DNA of 64,000 nt, from the NCBI RefSeq assembly GCF_023015805.1, contig NZ_JALKBA010000007.1:1-64000 (forward strand), read 5' to 3'. The DNA comes from Cellulophaga sp. F20128 (GTDB lineage Bacteria > Bacteroidota > Bacteroidia > Flavobacteriales > Flavobacteriaceae). The stretch's first letter is position 1; the number at the start of each line of letters is the position of its first letter. Shown here piece by piece: positions 34,304 through 46,400 of the stretch. The position numbers and the translations under genes are program-made. Under the pieces are notes generated by a model. That model was not told the origin of the DNA. It ran no database searches and saw only the letters and a program-made list of their open reading frames with translations.

Positions 34304-37290
34304 TGTATCTCAACTGTCACTCATACTACTCCTTGCGTTTTGGCACATTTTCAGAAGTCACCCTTTTGCAAATGGCCAAGGACTATGGGGTGTCTTGTTT
34401 GGCATTGACGGATATCAACAATACCTCAGCCTGTTTAAATTTTATTCGGAAGGCCGAAGAGCTCCATATAAAACCCATTGTGGGAATCGATTTTAGAAAG
34501 GGAGCCGAACAATTGTACGTAGGCCTCGCCAAAAGCAATGAAGGTTTTCAGGCATTGAATGAATTTTTATCGCACCACTCGCACAAGGCTCTAGCCTTAC
34601 CGCCAGAAGCCCCAGCACTCGCAGCTACTTTTATCATCTACCCTTTTGAAAAGGTCTTACAGCTTGAAAAAACCGAATTTAGAGTAGACGAATTTATCGG
34701 TATCTCTATAGAAGACCTAAAGCGATTGCCTTTTTCCAAATACAAACGGTTCCAAGACAAGCTCGTCATTCAACAGCCAGTCACTTTCCGGAACAAAAGA
34801 GATTTTAATGCACACCGACTCTTACGCGCCATTGCCAACAACACCCTTTTAAGCAAGCTACAGCAAACAGAACAAGGTCGACCTTCGGAACAGATGCTCC
34901 CCCTAGCCGATTTGCTAGAAACCTATAAGGACTTTCCCAACATTATAAAAAACACCGAAAACCTCATGGCGCAATGCCAGATCAGTTTTGGTTTTGGTGA
35001 AAGTAGGATCTCGCAGAATCAGCAAGTTTTTGGTGAATCTAAAGCAACCGATTATGACTATCTAAAACAACTTTGTGAGGCTGGACTCCCCAAACGATAC
35101 ACCACCATCACCAAGGCGGTTAGTGACCGATTGGCAGTGGAATTGAAGACCATTAAAGAAATGGATTTTGTGTCCTATTTTTTAATCAACCATGAGATTG
35201 TAAGCTATGCCAACTCCAAAGGGTATTTGCATGTGGGGCGTGGTAGTGGCGCCAATAGTATTGTGGCCTATATTATTGGGATTACCGATGTAGACCCTAT
35301 AGAGCTAGATCTGTATTTTGAACGTTTTATTAATCCCTACCGCGTTTCTCCGCCCGATTTTGATATCGATTTTAGCTGGAAAGACCGGGAAGATGTAACC
35401 GCTCATATTTTTAAACGCTTTAAAAATACCGCCCTCTTGGCTACCTACAACACCTTTAAATACAGGGCTGTTGTACGGGAATTGGGCAAGGTTTTTGGCC
35501 TGCCAAAAGAAGAAATAGACAAGCTGTGTAAGGGGCATTTTTCCATGAACGAAATCGATGAAATGGGGAAACTGGTCTTAAAATACTGTGCGCTCATCAA
35601 AGGTTTTCCAAACTATATTAGTGTGCATTCTGCCGGGATTTTAATCTTAGACAAACCCATACATTATTACTCGGCCACAGACTTACCGCCCAAAGGTTTT
35701 CCTACAGTACAGTTTGATATGATCATCGCCGAAGATGTGGGTGTTTTTAAGTTTGATATTTTAGGGCAGCGGGGCTTGGCAAAAATTAAAGAAGCCATAG
35801 ACATTATCAAAGAAAACAGGCCCGAACTCCCAGAAATTGATATCACTCAGGTTGAAAAATTTAAAAGGGACAAAAACATCAATGCACTCCTAAGCAAGGG
35901 CAAGGCCATAGGTGCTTACTATGTAGAATCGCCTGCTATGCGAGGATTGATGTGCAAGCTAGGCGTAAACGATTATTTGGGTTTGGTAGCAGCCAGTTCT
36001 GTGATTCGCCCTGGGGTATCGAGCTCTGGAATGAAAAACGAATATATTAAACGCCATAGAGAACCCAGTCGACGCAAGCAGGCCAATCCTATTTTAGCAC
36101 AGATTATGCCCGAAACCTATGGGATTATGGTGTACCAAGAAGATGTGTTAAAAGTCGCCAATCAGTTTGCGGATTTGGATCTAGGAGAAGCCGATGTTTT
36201 GCGTAGGGGCATGAGTGGCAAATTCAGGTCGCGCGAAGAATTTACACGCGTAGAAGAGAAGTTTAAAGCCAATTGCAAGGCCAAAGGGCATTCCGATGCC
36301 TTAACCACCGAGGTTTGGGAGCAAATAGCAAGTTTTGCCGGCTATGCCTTTGCCAAAGGACATTCAGCTTCCTATGCCGTAGAGAGCTACCAGAGCATGT
36401 ACTTAAAATGCTACTACCCCTTAGAGTTTATGGTGGCCGTTCTTAATAATGGTGGCGGATTTTACAGTGCAGAACACTATATACACGAAGCCCGTATGTG
36501 GGGCGCAACCATACACCCGCCTTGTATTAATTTAAGCGATCACCACAATACCATTAAAGGGAAACACATCTATTTGGGTTTTGGCTATCTAAAAAACCTA
36601 GAGCATTTGGTGGTGCAACGGCTGTTAACAGAACGGCAATTGTATGGGGCTTTTACGTCTTTTGATGATTTTATAGATCGGGTTATTATTAGCATTGAAC
36701 AACTTTCTATCCTTATCCGGATTGGAGCTTTTGCCTTTACAGGCATCCCCAAAAACAAATTGCATTGGCAGGCTATTTTTAAATTGAATGCCAAAAAAAG
36801 GCAGTCCAACCACCCCAGTCTGTTTGCGACAAAGCACAAGCATTTTATTCTCCCCGAATTGGAACATTCCTGGTTAGAAGATGCCTATGACCAACTGGAA
36901 TTATTGGGGTTTCCGCTCTACAGTTATTTTGATCTCATAGCTGAAAAAATGGAGAGTACTACTATGGCTGTAGATATGCCTGTGTATCTACACAAAGAAA
37001 TTTTACTGTATGGGATTTTGGTGAACACCCGCTTTAATACCACCAAGAACAATAAAAACATGCGGTTTAGCACTTTTATAGATAAATCTGGCGATTATTT
37101 TGATGTGGTACACTTTACCAAGGTGGTTGATAAATACCCCATTCGCGGTATAGGGGTTTATGCCTGTTATGGCAGGGTTACCGAAGAGTTTGGACATTAT
37201 AGTTTGGATGCCATTTGGACTAAAAAAATAGCCTTGCAGTCGGATCCAAGAGCTTCGGAGAGGCCTACTTTTAAGAGTTTGAAGGTGTAA
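34303..37290 (+). CDS. DNA polymerase III alpha subunit, DnaE2-like (error-prone)
   Basis: 995 residues, shorter than a replicative alpha subunit (about 1150 or more), as in DnaE2. The N-terminal PHP domain begins MYLNCHSYYSLRFGTFSEV. The catalytic centre is in PPDFDIDFSWKDREDV, with GRGSGANSIVAYIIGITDVD before it and the tail blocks GIMVYQEDVLKVANQFADL and FAKGHSASYAVESYQ. It is translationally coupled to dinB, which suggests a damage-induced copying pair rather than the main replicase. No ImuA-like or ImuB-like gene is present; DinB may take the ImuB place (inference). Confidence 0.9.
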   Translation: MYLNCHSYYSLRFGTFSEVTLLQMAKDYGVSCLALTDINNTSACLNFIRKAEELHIKPIVGIDFRKGAEQLYVGLAKSNEGFQALNEFLSHHSHKALALPPEAPALAATFIIYPFEKVLQLEKTEFRVDEFIGISIEDLKRLPFSKYKRFQDKLVIQQPVTFRNKRDFNAHRLLRAIANNTLLSKLQQTEQGRPSEQMLPLADLLETYKDFPNIIKNTENLMAQCQISFGFGESRISQNQQVFGESKATDYDYLKQLCEAGLPKRYTTITKAVSDRLAVELKTIKEMDFVSYFLINHEIVSYANSKGYLHVGRGSGANSIVAYIIGITDVDPIELDLYFERFINPYRVSPPDFDIDFSWKDREDVTAHIFKRFKNTALLATYNTFKYRAVVRELGKVFGLPKEEIDKLCKGHFSMNEIDEMGKLVLKYCALIKGFPNYISVHSAGILILDKPIHYYSATDLPPKGFPTVQFDMIIAEDVGVFKFDILGQRGLAKIKEAIDIIKENRPELPEIDITQVEKFKRDKNINALLSKGKAIGAYYVESPAMRGLMCKLGVNDYLGLVAASSVIRPGVSSSGMKNEYIKRHREPSRRKQANPILAQIMPETYGIMVYQEDVLKVANQFADLDLGEADVLRRGMSGKFRSREEFTRVEEKFKANCKAKGHSDALTTEVWEQIASFAGYAFAKGHSASYAVESYQSMYLKCYYPLEFMVAVLNNGGGFYSAEHYIHEARMWGATIHPPCINLSDHHNTIKGKHIYLGFGYLKNLEHLVVQRLLTERQLYGAFTSFDDFIDRVIISIEQLSILIRIGAFAFTGIPKNKLHWQAIFKLNAKKRQSNHPSLFATKHKHFILPELEHSWLEDAYDQLELLGFPLYSYFDLIAEKMESTTMAVDMPVYLHKEILLYGILVNTRFNTTKNNKNMRFSTFIDKSGDYFDVVHFTKVVDKYPIRGIGVYACYGRVTEEFGHYSLDAIWTKKIALQSDPRASERPTFKSLKV

Positions 37291-37547
37291 AAAACCGCCA
37301 TATCCTTAATAAAATCAACCAGTGAATAATCCTATAGGGTAAATAGATTGTTTAGAGCAAAAAAAAATTACTATATTAGTTAAGGAAAATTATTTCTGAG
37401 TAAAAAATCAAAGTAAATTTGCTTGGAGTTTTAGATTGTTTTTGACAACATAAAAAATCGACGTTGTTTATTTAATATCTCACAACATATTTTGAAACAA
37501 ACCAGATTAATAAATACTTTTAACTAACCAATTAAAAACGCAGTAGT
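37291..37547. other. Control region of response regulator 1
   Basis: AT-rich, with CCTATAGG (eight-base palindrome) near 37331 and no gene. A Bacteroidota-type promoter may be here, but no clear TAnnTTTG box was found. Confidence 0.3.
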
Positions 37548-37952
37548 ATGTATTCTCAGATATATTTAGTAGACGATGAGGAGATAGTGAATTTTATTCA
37601 CCGTGTTAGCCTCAAAGAACTAGGGGTAGATGACAAAGCAATTAATTTCACCAATCCAGAAAAGGCTTTGGACCATGTGCGTTATCGCATTGCAACAACC
37701 GAACCTATTTTAATACTACTAGACATCCATATGCCAGAAATGACAGGTTTTGAGTTCTTAGAATTTATGGTGCTCGAGGATTTCTCTACAAACATTGATG
37801 TCGCCATAGTGACCTCTTCTGTGTCTGAAGCAGATAAGGCCCTAGCCAAGGAGTTCTCACAATTTGTAAAAGGTTTTGTTAGCAAACCTATCAATGCCGA
37901 TCAGATGCGAGAACTTATAGGAGAGTCGGTATCTAATAAGTTTTTCCTATAA
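37548..37952 (+). CDS. Single-domain response regulator 1
   Basis: 134 residues, CheY-like receiver without an output domain. Acidic pocket VDDEE (about 9-12), phospho-acceptor Asp59 in LLDIHMPEM, Ser/Thr in IVTSSVS, Lys in FVSKP. It stands alone, with its kinase not next to it; the PAS kinase at 43.4 kb and two similar regulators at 47-48 kb are possible partners. Confidence 0.88.
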   Translation: MYSQIYLVDDEEIVNFIHRVSLKELGVDDKAINFTNPEKALDHVRYRIATTEPILILLDIHMPEMTGFEFLEFMVLEDFSTNIDVAIVTSSVSEADKALAKEFSQFVKGFVSKPINADQMRELIGESVSNKFFL

Positions 37953-38461
37953 GTGTATATGCACTTGAGATAGGCTAGCATTGGAGATATGGCCGTATGA
38001 TCGGGAACTAAGGTTTGTACAAAATGTACTAAGGCTCCTAGTCTGTTCCTTTTTTAAAATTGCTTCAAGAAAAGAAGAACCGTATTTTAAAAGGGCAGCA
38101 ACGGTTCGCTACCTCAAATCTAAAACAGAATGTTCGTTTTAGCCCCCGGAAAAACAGGATACAACAAACCAAAAACGGCTCCAAAACAACTGTTTCTAAT
38201 CCGTCATGACAACCGCAACTATAAGGTTTAGCGCTGCACCTAAAATCCCTAGTATTTGTAAAGCATTAAAACAATACTGTACTACCCCTATAAATCCACC
38301 AATTATTTAATACCAACTTTCTTAAAAGTTTAAGAATTTATCTTCCATAGCATAGCTTTTACTTCATTACTGATTTCTACTTTTTAAGCTCCCTTCTACC
38401 CATTACGCACTGTAATCCGTATGCTCCCTATATAGTTTGGCAGGAAACCCTATATTAGCAT
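37953..38461. other. Non-coding gap before the FUSC gene
   Basis: About 510 bases, no supported gene, no strong repeat seen. Confidence 0.4.
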
Positions 38462-40702
38462 ATGAAACCTTCTGCTTTGCGCACCCTAACCCTATATATT
38501 ACCGGCAGTTTTAAGGAACTGTTGCAGTTTGTGGAAAGCACCAATTTTTCTAGAGCCTTTTTGGTAGGTATTGCAGTTACCTTACCCATTGTGGCTGGCC
38601 TATTACTGGGATACCTTGAAGCTGGACTAGCACTCTGTTTCGGGGCCTTTTGGAGTTCACCCAGTGATGTTAGCGGTAGTTTCCGACACAAAAATATAGG
38701 CATTCTTATTTCTGCCGCCTTGGCTATGGTAGTCAGTTTTATAGGAGGTTATCTGCATTACGAAGCATGGTTAACCCTTCCTGTATTGGGGGTTCTCAGC
38801 TTTGGAATTGCCTTTATTTCTGTATATGGCTTTCGGGCTTCGCTAATCAGTTTTTCTGGTCTTTTGGCTTTGGTACTAAGTTTCGCCTTTGATCCGGAAG
38901 CACTGGAAATTTATCAATATGCGTTGTTAGTTGGTCTCGGCGGACTATGGTATTTGCTCTTGACTAAAATTTGGCATCATATTAATCCGAAGGCAGAGAC
39001 CGAAGAGTTTTTATCGCTTACCTATGTGCTTACGGCCGATTTTATAAAAACGAGAGGAAAATTGATTGACCCTCATGAAGACCGTGAAAAACTACAGTCC
39101 AAACTACAACAACTCCAAAGCGATCTTACTGAAAATCACAAGACCTTAAGAGAAATTTTAATTCTTTCCAGAAGGACTTCTGGTTGGTCTAATTATCAAG
39201 ACAAACGCTTGCTGGTATTTGTGCAATTGATAGAAATGATGGAAACAGCAATTGCCAATCCCGTGAACTACGATCGAATGGATAGGCTCTTTCATGACCA
39301 TCCACAGTCCCTAATAGTATTCCAACAACTTATTTTTAAAATGGCCCACCAATTGCAGGTCATTTCCGAAGTGGGCAACAACAAAAAAGGGCTCCCTAAA
39401 AACGATTCCTTAAGGCAATGTTTTAAAGCGGTGAATCTGGAAATAACCAAGTTGGGTAAGACCCTAGGTAACGAGGAGTATCTCATGCTTCAAAATTTCC
39501 TGGAATACCAAGAAAAGCAGTTCAAAAAACTAAAAAGAATAAAATGGTTGTTGGGTAATCCTAGTACCGCAGAAATTGATTTTATTGATAGGAAAGCTGC
39601 CAAGCGCTTTCTGGTTACCCAAGATTATGACCCCGTGCTCCTATGGCGAAACTTTAGTTTTAAGTCCACCATCTTTAGACACTCTTTACGGCTGGCCGTT
39701 ACCATAATGATTGGTTATGCCTTGGGTTCAATTTTTCCCTTTCAAAATCCATATTGGATTTTGTTGACTATTATCGTGATTATGAGACCTAGCTACGGAC
39801 TCACAAAAAGTCGCGCAAAAGACCGTATGAACGGGACACTTATAGGTGGCGTAATAGCCACTGCTTTGGTTTTCCTTATACGGGAGCCAATAATTTATGG
39901 AGCCATGGGTATTGTTTCGTTGATCTTTGCTCTTTCATTGGTCCAAAAAAACTACAAGGCATCGGCGGCCTTTGTTACCCTGAGTGTCATCTTTATTTTC
40001 GCTATTCTTGAGCCCGATGTGCTTAGTGTCATAAAATTTCGCGTCCTAGACACCCTAGTTGGAGCCGGACTCTCCTATGTGGCTATGCTGTGGTTATGGC
40101 CTACTTGGGAATTCGTTGAAATTAATGAAAGTATCGCAAAAAGTGTAAAAGCCAATGCCAATTTTCTTCATAAAATTGCTACCTATTATCAGCAGAAGGG
40201 AAAAATACCTACCTCTTACCATATTGCTCGTAAGCAAGCATTTTTAGAAACTTCCAATCTCAACTCGGCCTTTCAGCGTATGGCACAAGAACCCAAATCC
40301 AAACAAAATGCCATGGATACCCATTATGAGCTGGTTGTTCTAAATCATAATTTTTTGGCGTCATTGGCATCCATAAGTACCTATATACAGCATCATAAAA
40401 CCTCGGAAGCCTCGGAGACCTTTACTATTGTCATTGGAAAAATAGAACAAAATATGGCGTTAGTACTGCAATGCTTGCATGATAACGAATGTAAGAATGC
40501 AGAGCAGTTTTTGGTAAAAAAACCCCTTTTTGATGACCAACTACCCCCCTACTATTCTTTAGAAATTACAAATCTGGCTTCCAAAGACAAGGAAACCATA
40601 CGTGATCTGCAAGAAGCCCATTTGGTTTGGGAGCAATTGCAATGGCTGTTCTCGCTAAGCCGTAAAATGCTTCAACTGGCCGTAGCGCTGAAGCGCGATT
40701 AG
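38462..40702 (+). CDS. FUSC-family inner-membrane protein (YccS/YhfK-like)
   Basis: 746 residues. Two membrane clusters (about 30-170 and 400-520), each with about six helices, are separated and followed by soluble helical domains. This is the fusaric-acid-resistance/aromatic-acid-exporter-like layout. Phrases such as SLRLAVTIMIGYALGSIFPFQNPYW, YWILLTIIVIMRPSYGLTKSR and RVLDTLVGAGLSYVAMLWLWP are typical of the second cluster. The transported compound is unknown. It stands alone, with wide gaps on both sides. Confidence 0.82.
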   Translation: MKPSALRTLTLYITGSFKELLQFVESTNFSRAFLVGIAVTLPIVAGLLLGYLEAGLALCFGAFWSSPSDVSGSFRHKNIGILISAALAMVVSFIGGYLHYEAWLTLPVLGVLSFGIAFISVYGFRASLISFSGLLALVLSFAFDPEALEIYQYALLVGLGGLWYLLLTKIWHHINPKAETEEFLSLTYVLTADFIKTRGKLIDPHEDREKLQSKLQQLQSDLTENHKTLREILILSRRTSGWSNYQDKRLLVFVQLIEMMETAIANPVNYDRMDRLFHDHPQSLIVFQQLIFKMAHQLQVISEVGNNKKGLPKNDSLRQCFKAVNLEITKLGKTLGNEEYLMLQNFLEYQEKQFKKLKRIKWLLGNPSTAEIDFIDRKAAKRFLVTQDYDPVLLWRNFSFKSTIFRHSLRLAVTIMIGYALGSIFPFQNPYWILLTIIVIMRPSYGLTKSRAKDRMNGTLIGGVIATALVFLIREPIIYGAMGIVSLIFALSLVQKNYKASAAFVTLSVIFIFAILEPDVLSVIKFRVLDTLVGAGLSYVAMLWLWPTWEFVEINESIAKSVKANANFLHKIATYYQQKGKIPTSYHIARKQAFLETSNLNSAFQRMAQEPKSKQNAMDTHYELVVLNHNFLASLASISTYIQHHKTSEASETFTIVIGKIEQNMALVLQCLHDNECKNAEQFLVKKPLFDDQLPPYYSLEITNLASKDKETIRDLQEAHLVWEQLQWLFSLSRKMLQLAVALKRD

Positions 40703-40971
40703 ATAACAATCGTATTTCAGTATCGGTTTTGAATATTGATCTGATAAAATTTTAGTGGACAATCTATAACCAAAAATAGTATATTTAAGGAAAATACAGG
40801 GTATTACCTTCTACACAAACTCCCCTTGTAACCCGTAAAAATCTCAATTCCCATTTGCTTCCATTGGTACTATTCACAGGGATTAAATCCCGAATTAAAC
40901 CAGATCAATACCATTTTCTTCCTGTCTTCCCTATTTCATTTAGAACTTAGCCTAAATAAATATTCAACAAG

Positions 40972-42486
40972 TTATTTATTGCTTGGTCTCGGCGCCCATT
41001 TATTATAAGGTGTCATATCAAAGCTATTTACGTCTTCCATAGTTAAACCCAATGCTTTAGCTACACCTTGACCATATTCTGGATCGGCTTTATAGCAGTT
41101 TCTTATATGACGAATCTGAATAAATTTTTCTGCACCACCCACCTGTGCCGCTGTATTATTAAATAATAAATCGGCTTTGCCATCGGCTTTAATAATGCGA
41201 AATAAATCCCCAGGTTGTGTATAGTAATCTTCATCATCATCCCTAAAGTTGTGTGCATAAGCAGAACCATCCAATTCCAAAGGCGGTTCTTTGGCATCTG
41301 GCTGTTCTTGCCATTCACCGTAGCTGTTTGGCTCGTAATGAAGGGTACCTCCATGATTGCCATCTACGCGCATTGTTCCATCTCTATGATTGGAATGATA
41401 AGGACAAGTTGGCTTGTTTACTGGAATTTGATAATGATTTACCCCCAGCCTATACCGTTGCGCATCACCATAAGAAAACAGACGTCCTTGAAGCATTTTG
41501 TCTGGAGAAAAGCCAATGCCAGGAACTACATTTGTAGGATTAAAAGCAGCCTGCTCTACATCTTGGAAATAATTTTCTGGATTTCTATTCAATTCAAACT
41601 CCCCCACTGGAATAAGCGGAAAATCTTTTTTAGACCATACCTTCGTCAAATCAAACGGGTGAAAGCGATAGGTCTTTGCTTGTTCCTCTGTCATCACCTG
41701 AATATACATTTTCCATTTCGGGAAATCTTTTTGTTCAATAGCATCAAAAAGGTCTCTTTGTGATGATTCTCTATCCATCCCAACTATTTTCTTAGCCGCC
41801 TCATCCGATAAATTTTCAATACCCTGTTGGGTTACAAAATGAAACTTCACCCAATGCCTTACATTATCTTTGTTGAGAAGGCTATAGGTATGACTTCCAA
41901 AACCGTGCATGTGTCTGTATCCTTTGGGAATTCCACGATCACTCATGGTAATGGTAACCTGATGCAAGGACTCTGGGAGCAGGGTCCAAAAATCCCAATT
42001 GTTATTCGCACTTCTTAGGTTGGTTTTTGGGTCTCGTTTTACAGCCCTATTTAAGTCTGGAAACTTCATAGGGTCGCGAAAGAAAAATACAGGAGTGTTA
42101 TTCCCTACCAGATCCCAAATTCCTTCTTCCGTATAAAACTTTAGTGCAAAACCTCTAATATCTCTTTCCGCATCTGCCGCACCTCGTTCTCCGGCTACGG
42201 TAGAAAAACGGCTAAACATCTCCGTTTTTTTCCCGATCTCGCTAAAAATTTTGGCTTTGGTATAGGCTGTAATGTCATGTGTTAACCTAAAAGTTCCAAA
42301 AGCCCCTGAGCCTTTGGCGTGCATTCTTCTTTCTGGAATCACCTCTCGGTCAAAATTTGCCATTTTTTCGAGAAACCATGCATCTTGCATTAACATAGGA
42401 CCACGTGGACCTGCAGTTTGTACATTCTGATTATCTGGAACGGGTGCCCCGGTCTGTCTTGTGAGTTTTGATTTTTTTTCTTCCAT
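40972..42486 (-). CDS. katA: Monofunctional haem catalase (small-subunit clade)
   Basis: 504 residues, typical of clade 3. It breaks hydrogen peroxide into water and oxygen. Active-site His56 in [12 protein letters not shown], Asn in [13 protein letters not shown], and the haem-ligand Tyr in [15 protein letters not shown] are present. No signal peptide. Genes either side are unrelated and far, so it is probably a single-gene unit under its own control. Confidence 0.95.
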   Translation of the reverse strand: MEEKKSKLTRQTGAPVPDNQNVQTAGPRGPMLMQDAWFLEKMANFDREVIPERRMHAKGSGAFGTFRLTHDITAYTKAKIFSEIGKKTEMFSRFSTVAGERGAADAERDIRGFALKFYTEEGIWDLVGNNTPVFFFRDPMKFPDLNRAVKRDPKTNLRSANNNWDFWTLLPESLHQVTITMSDRGIPKGYRHMHGFGSHTYSLLNKDNVRHWVKFHFVTQQGIENLSDEAAKKIVGMDRESSQRDLFDAIEQKDFPKWKMYIQVMTEEQAKTYRFHPFDLTKVWSKKDFPLIPVGEFELNRNPENYFQDVEQAAFNPTNVVPGIGFSPDKMLQGRLFSYGDAQRYRLGVNHYQIPVNKPTCPYHSNHRDGTMRVDGNHGGTLHYEPNSYGEWQEQPDAKEPPLELDGSAYAHNFRDDDEDYYTQPGDLFRIIKADGKADLLFNNTAAQVGGAEKFIQIRHIRNCYKADPEYGQGVAKALGLTMEDVNSFDMTPYNKWAPRPSNK

Positions 42487-43426
42487 TTCACTTCGGTTTT
42501 AAAAGCATTTATTTCATGCTATAAGATACACTATTTTCGTGACTCCATAAACGGCTTACCTTTTATTTTAACAGCAGTTTAACCCTAACTAACCCCAGGA
42601 TTAACGTATCAAAAAGCTGTTTTCAGGGCACTCTTTATAAAACAGGTATATAGTACATTCATTTGTGTATAATGGTAAGCGGAAGACGCTAAATACCAGT
42701 GCGTCTCGTTTGTTTATGATGCAATATTTATACTAAGACAAGATAGTCAATTTAGGAATACCTATAGCAATACCATTTTTAAAGACAGCCCAAGAAGATG
42801 TTGGGGAGAAGCTTAAAGTTTAACAAACCAAGAGCAGGCATTGCGATCCTCTGTATGGCCGTATTAGCAACAATAAATAAATTATTATCTAAATACCCAG
42901 AGCTAAGCCATACCCAAAATTCCGCTCTGCCTTGGTTACAGGTAACTACTATAATCTATTGCATACTTTTCTGCTAAGGAGTATTCCCATAACAGCATCC
43001 AAAGGACATACCTATGGCAATCATAAAACCCTCCTAAATTTAGTAGTATACCTTTAGTGTATACGTTGCAATACTGCATAAGTAAGCTGTTAAAAAAATA
43101 GCAAACACATACGATATCAACCCATTGTGGGTAAGAAATCTAAATTTTTATGCCTCAATTTTCTTACTTTTACACAAAGTACACAATACAGAACTCGGTT
43201 TATTCTTAGAAAAAGCACTTCAAGTGTAAAGAAATCCGTAGGAGTTTTCAGCTATTTTCCGGAACAATCGGAAATGTAAAATTGAATCCTTCATTGTGTT
43301 TCTTTATAACTAACCAAGTACATATGACCATAGGAAAACATAATTTTGTCAAGGAAAATCAGATACCTACAAGTTTTTTGGCGGGGATAGCGTCATACGA
43401 AGGTGTTGTAAATACCACTAAGTCTT
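42487..43426. other. Long control/intergenic region before the PAS kinase
   Basis: 940 bases. AGACGC and GCGTCT (near 42684-42706) make a six-base stem with an 11-base loop, with TTTG-rich sequence after it. A 59-codon frame at 42798-42977 (MLGRSLKFNK to IIYCILFC) has hydrophobic stretches but a poor start region; I do not count it as a gene. Confidence 0.35.
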
Positions 43427-46400
43427 ATGTTTAAATTCTTCCGTAGAATACGCCAAAGCTTTCTACCTGAAAGCAAATTAAAGTCGAGTATGCAAGAGCT
43501 AGCAAAGCTCAAGGCAGATTTGGAAACTAAAGATGCCTATAATAGAATTTTCATTGAGCAAGCCCCAACTGCAATTGCCATGCTGGACAACAATATGAAT
43601 TATTTAGCAGTGTCTCAGCGATGGATTTCAGATTTTAAAATGGAAGACAAAGAGATTATTGGCCGTTCCCACTATGATCTCTTCCCCGAAATAGGAGATG
43701 CTTGGAAAGCAAATCATCAAAAATGCCTGCAAGGTGCTACTGACACTTGTGATGAAGCTCCTTTTGTTCGTGCTGATGGATCCGTACAATGGATTTATTG
43801 GGATGTACGCCCTTGGTATATTGCAAAAGACACTATAGGGGGTCTTATTATGCATACGGGCGATATTACCCACCTTAAAGACAAAGAAGAAGAACGCGTT
43901 CGTATTGAAAAAATCTTGGATAAAACGAATGAGGTTGCCCGTATTGGAACTTGGGATATCGACCTATTAAAAAATGAAGTTTTTTGGAGTAAAATGGTTT
44001 GTGAAATCCATGAGGTTTCGCATGATTATACACCCAATTTAGAAACTGCCATCAACTTTATTAAGAAAGGAGAGAGTAGAGATACCATTGAAAAAGTAGT
44101 TCAAGAGGCCATTATGAATGGTACGCCCTATGATGTAGAAGTAGAACTGGTAACAGCAAAAAATACGATTATTTGGGCACGTGCTATGGGACAAGCAGAA
44201 ATTGTAGACGGTCAATGTATTCGCCTATATGGGGTTTTTCAAGATATCAATGAAAGAAAATTATCGCAACTAGCCCTAAACAAGGCGCATACAGAATTGA
44301 AAGCTATTTTTAATTCCAGAGCGGTAGCCATTGTAACAACGGATACTGATGGTATTATTAGACAGTTTAATCACGGTGCAGAAATTCTAACTGGATATAC
44401 TGCTTCTGAAATGATTGGATTGCAAAGACCAAAAAAGTTTCACCTAAGAGAAGAATTAGACAGGTTTATACTTGACGTAGCAAAAAAATATGACAAAAAT
44501 CCAAAGGGGTTTAGTCCACAATTGGAAATGTCTAAACACAATGCATACGATACCCGTGAATGGAATTACCTTAGAAAGGATGGATCTACATTACCCGCTC
44601 TTTTAACCTTAACATCTATGAAAGATGAAGAGGGTAACCTTATTGGTTATTTAGGGGTCTCTACTGATATTTCTGAAAAAAGAATTGCTCAGAATGAACT
44701 AGTTCGAAAAAATCAATTATTAAATTTTGCCGAAGAAATTACATTGATGGGCAACTGGCAATGGGATACTGTTGCAGACAAAGTGGAATGGTCTGATAAC
44801 CTCTTTAATATTTTTAAGCTCGATAGGGACATAGAGCGCATCCGTTTTGACACCTATTTTAATTTTGTACATCCTGATGATAAAGGTATTGTATCTGAGT
44901 ATTTTGATAAGACAAAAGAAGAGAAAAGACTTAATAAATTTACACATCGTATCATCGCAGGAGATGGTCAATTGAAATACATTCAGCTTCTTGGTGAGGT
45001 CATTACCAATGATGAAGGAGCGGTAATTGAAATGATAGGTACCTGCCAGGATATAACTACCATTAAGGAAGCTGAAAAAAAACTACATGAAGCACACTTG
45101 CAATTGCAGGCCATTTTTAATTCAGGCCCCATAGCCATTGTATCTACAGATCTTGACGGTGTTATTAATCATTTTAACCACGGTGCCGAAGTTTTAACCG
45201 GATATTCTGCCTCTGAAATGATCGGATTGCAAAAACCGTTTATTTATCACACTGAAGAAGAGCTAACTCAATTTACAAAGGATATTGCAAAGAGATACAA
45301 TAAAAATCCTGAAGGTTTCCATCCACAATTAGAGTTAACCAAACAAAATGAATACGATACCCGGGAATGGACTTATATTAGAAAAGATGGCTCTACATTA
45401 CCAGTTCAACTAACTTTAACAGGAGTTAAGGATGAAGGAGGTAAGAACATAGGTTTTTTAGGGGTTTCAACGGATGTTTCTGAAAGGAGAAAAGCAGAAG
45501 ACGAACTCTTACGAAAAAACTATTTGTTAAACTTTGCCGAGAAAATTACAATGATGGGCAATTGGCAATGGAATACCCAAACCAATAATGTAAAATGGTC
45601 TGCGAACCTATATACTATTTTTGGCGTCAAAAAAGGCACAGCCATAACCTATGATACCTATTTTAGTTTTGTACACCCCGAAGACAAAGAAAAAGTCACG
45701 AATTACGTACAGAATGCCATTGCAGCCAAAAAAAAGAACTTAGATTTATTACACCGCATTCAACTAAAAGACGGGACTATAAAAACCATACAACTCCTAG
45801 CTGAAATTATTACCAATAGTCTGGATGACATCACCGAATTTGTTGGGACTTGCCAAGATGTAACAGAGCAGAAAATGGCAGAAAACAAATTCAGAGGGCT
45901 GTTAGAATCTGCACCAGATGCAATGGTTATAGTGAATGAAAAAGGAAAAATACAACTCATAAATAAACAAACTGAAAAATTGTTTGGATACAATGCCAAT
46001 GAATTGTTTGGAAAATCTGTTGAAATTCTTATGCCACATAGGCTTACAAGTACTCATACCACACTTCGTGAAAATTTCTTCGCGAACCCTAAAACAAGAG
46101 GCACAATTCCGGGAGCAGAGCTCTTTGGAATTCATAAAAACGGACAAGAAATACCAATACAAATAAGCCTTAGTCCTTTCCAAACAGAAGAAGGGTTGTT
46201 AGTCTCTGCCGCAATACGTGATGTTACAGAACAAAAAATAACGCAAGCAAAAATAATTAATGCTAAAAATGAATTAGAATCCTTAGCTCAAAAGTTAACC
46301 ATACAAAACGATCAACTGGCCGATTTTGCACACATTACCTCTCATAATTTAAGAGCCCCAGTAAGTAACCTTAATTCTTTACTCGATTTTTACAATAACT

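Noticed and set aside
41215-41763. 182-residue open frame opposite the catalase gene
   Set aside because: It is the antisense of a clearly conserved catalase; no family pattern.
42798-42977. 59-codon frame upstream of the PAS kinase
   Set aside because: Weak start context and no family match; hydrophobic composition alone is not enough.
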